Source: Sulfurimonas sp.
Lineage (GTDB): Bacteria; Campylobacterota; Campylobacteria; Campylobacterales; Sulfurimonadaceae
DNA: 5,034 nucleotides
Direction of reading: 5' to 3'
NCBI GenBank assembly: GCA_002733155.1
Contig: NVUO01000012.1
Location: 76,940-81,973, forward strand
This document shows, one piece after another, positions 4,650-5,034 of the stretch (position 1 is the stretch's first letter; every line of letters begins with the position of its first letter). The notes under the pieces were generated by a model. The model did no database searches. It saw only the letters and a list, made by a program, of their open reading frames with translations, and had not been told where the DNA came from. A program made the position numbers and the translations under genes.

Positions 4650-4879
4650 GGGTAAACTCTATAAAGTATGCATGGATGAAAGAACATAACATGAGTTTTA
4701 ATATATCTACTATGTGTAAGGTTTTACAAGTAAGTCAAAGCTGTTACTACCAATGGATTAAAAATGGCTCCATCATGCAAAAAAAAGATGAACAATTAAA
4801 CGAACTAATTAAAGAAATATTTGAATATATAGAGATTTTTTACAATCGTCAAAGACTTCATTAAGAAATAGTTGCTTAG
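4607..4879 (+). pseudogene. IS3-family transposase OrfB, catalytic core deleted
   Basis: OrfB, read in the -1 frame relative to OrfA, normally holds the DDE integrase domain (about 270-290 aa). The frame is open from 4607, just after a TAA at 4604-4606, and gives VNSIKYAWMKEHNMSFNIST and KVLQVSQSCYYQWIKNG, the helix-turn-helix region at the OrfB N-terminus. After KEIFE it jumps directly to YIEIFYNRQRLH, which normally lies near the C-terminus. About 180 residues, including the catalytic acids, are therefore missing. TAA at 4862-4864 follows RLH, and the same frame then reads EIVA and a TAG at 4877-4879, which looks like the original C-terminus after a second small deletion. The independently translatable piece starts at TTG 4646. 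Confidence 0.85.
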
Positions 4880-4886
4880 AGAGTTA

Positions 4887-4918
4887 TATTCTTTCTCCTG
4901 TTTTTGGTTGACAGATCA
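4887..4918 (-). repeat. IS3 right terminal inverted repeat
   Basis: Read on the minus strand, it begins TGATCTGTCAACC and continues through CAGGAGAAAGAATA, pairing with 4260-4291 at 26 of 32 positions. It lies just after the remains of the OrfB C-terminus, as expected for an IS3 right end. Confidence 0.85.
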
Positions 4919-5034
4919 GTAGGCTCTGCCAATCAAAAGCAGTTTGTAAAAGAGCTGAAAAAAGTATATCAAGCATTTACCAAAGAAGAGGCTGAAATTG
5001 AACTCGATAAGTTAGAAGAAAAATGGGGCAAAAA
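4919..5034 (+). pseudogene. IS256-family transposase fragment (runs off the window)
   Basis: Directly after the IS3 right end, an open frame reads VGSANQKQFVKELKKVYQAF, then a helical TKEEAEIELDKLEEKWGK stretch to the window end. This is the segment of classical IS256/Mutator-type transposases that precedes their KYP..VKSW..NW region: the NQK-F-K-LK-VY-A and LEEKWGKK patterns are diagnostic. The N-terminal two-thirds, with the first catalytic acids, is absent on the left because the IS3 element sits there. It is a different family branch from the remnant at 1546-2167. Whether the 3' half is intact lies outside the window. Confidence 0.8.

Larger units (their letters stand above)
4260..4918 (+). 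mobile_element. Internally deleted IS3-family insertion sequence (659 bp)
   Basis: Both ends are present: TGATCTG at 4260 and its inverted partner CAGATCA ending at 4918, forming imperfect terminal repeats over about 32 bp (26 matches). Inside are the remains of orfA and orfB in the normal IS3 order, with orfB in the -1 frame. IS3 elements are usually about 1.2-1.5 kb, and this one lacks nearly all of the orfB catalytic core. It cannot supply its own transposase, but with both ends kept it could in principle be moved by a related active element. The 3 bp outside each end differ (ATT on the left, GTA on the right), so no target duplication is visible. Confidence 0.85.

Overview
The window is AT-rich bacterial DNA with the gene order and protein style of a Campylobacterota (Epsilonproteobacteria) chromosome, most likely a Sulfurimonas-like sulfur-oxidiser or near relative. 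This placement rests on the grouping of radA, fliL and acpS, the Lys/Ile/Asn-rich proteins, and the type of response regulator. The genus is an inference; no rRNA or other decisive marker is present.

Layout. Positions 3-470 are the 3' end of radA (recombination/repair ATPase). Then come a small Cys-containing protein of unknown function (531-791) and fliL (841-1413), followed by a strong hairpin at 1436-1468. From about 1500 to 2595 the DNA looks like decayed mobile DNA: a broken IS256-type (variant, IS1249-like) transposase gene at 1546-2167, then about 430 bp with no convincing gene, carrying short repeats. acpS (2596-2964) follows and is convergent with thiS (2938-3138, minus); their 3' ends overlap by 27 bp. 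A divergent OmpR-type response regulator (3254-4006) comes next, and beyond it lies a frame-broken remnant of another protein on the minus strand (4011-4258), possibly a sensor. The right end is an internally deleted IS3-family element with both terminal inverted repeats (4260-4918). It abuts a fragment of a different, IS256-type transposase that runs off the window (4919-5034).

Function. The intact genes are housekeeping or regulatory: DNA repair (RadA), flagellar motor stator support (FliL), activation of acyl carrier protein (AcpS), sulfur carrier for thiamine thiazole synthesis (ThiS), and one two-component regulator without a visible kinase. They are not one pathway. The theme of the window is erosion: at least three transposase genes from two or more IS families, all dead by stops, frameshifts or deletions, sit between or beside old conserved genes.

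I found no CRISPR array, tRNA, rRNA, defence system or clearly new system. The most useful observations are the 659-bp IS3 derivative with intact ends and no target duplication, the 27-bp antisense overlap that encodes the essential ThiS tail, the missing Shine-Dalgarno of acpS behind a 12-codon ORF whose end resembles the end of FliL, and the decayed gene facing the orphan regulator.
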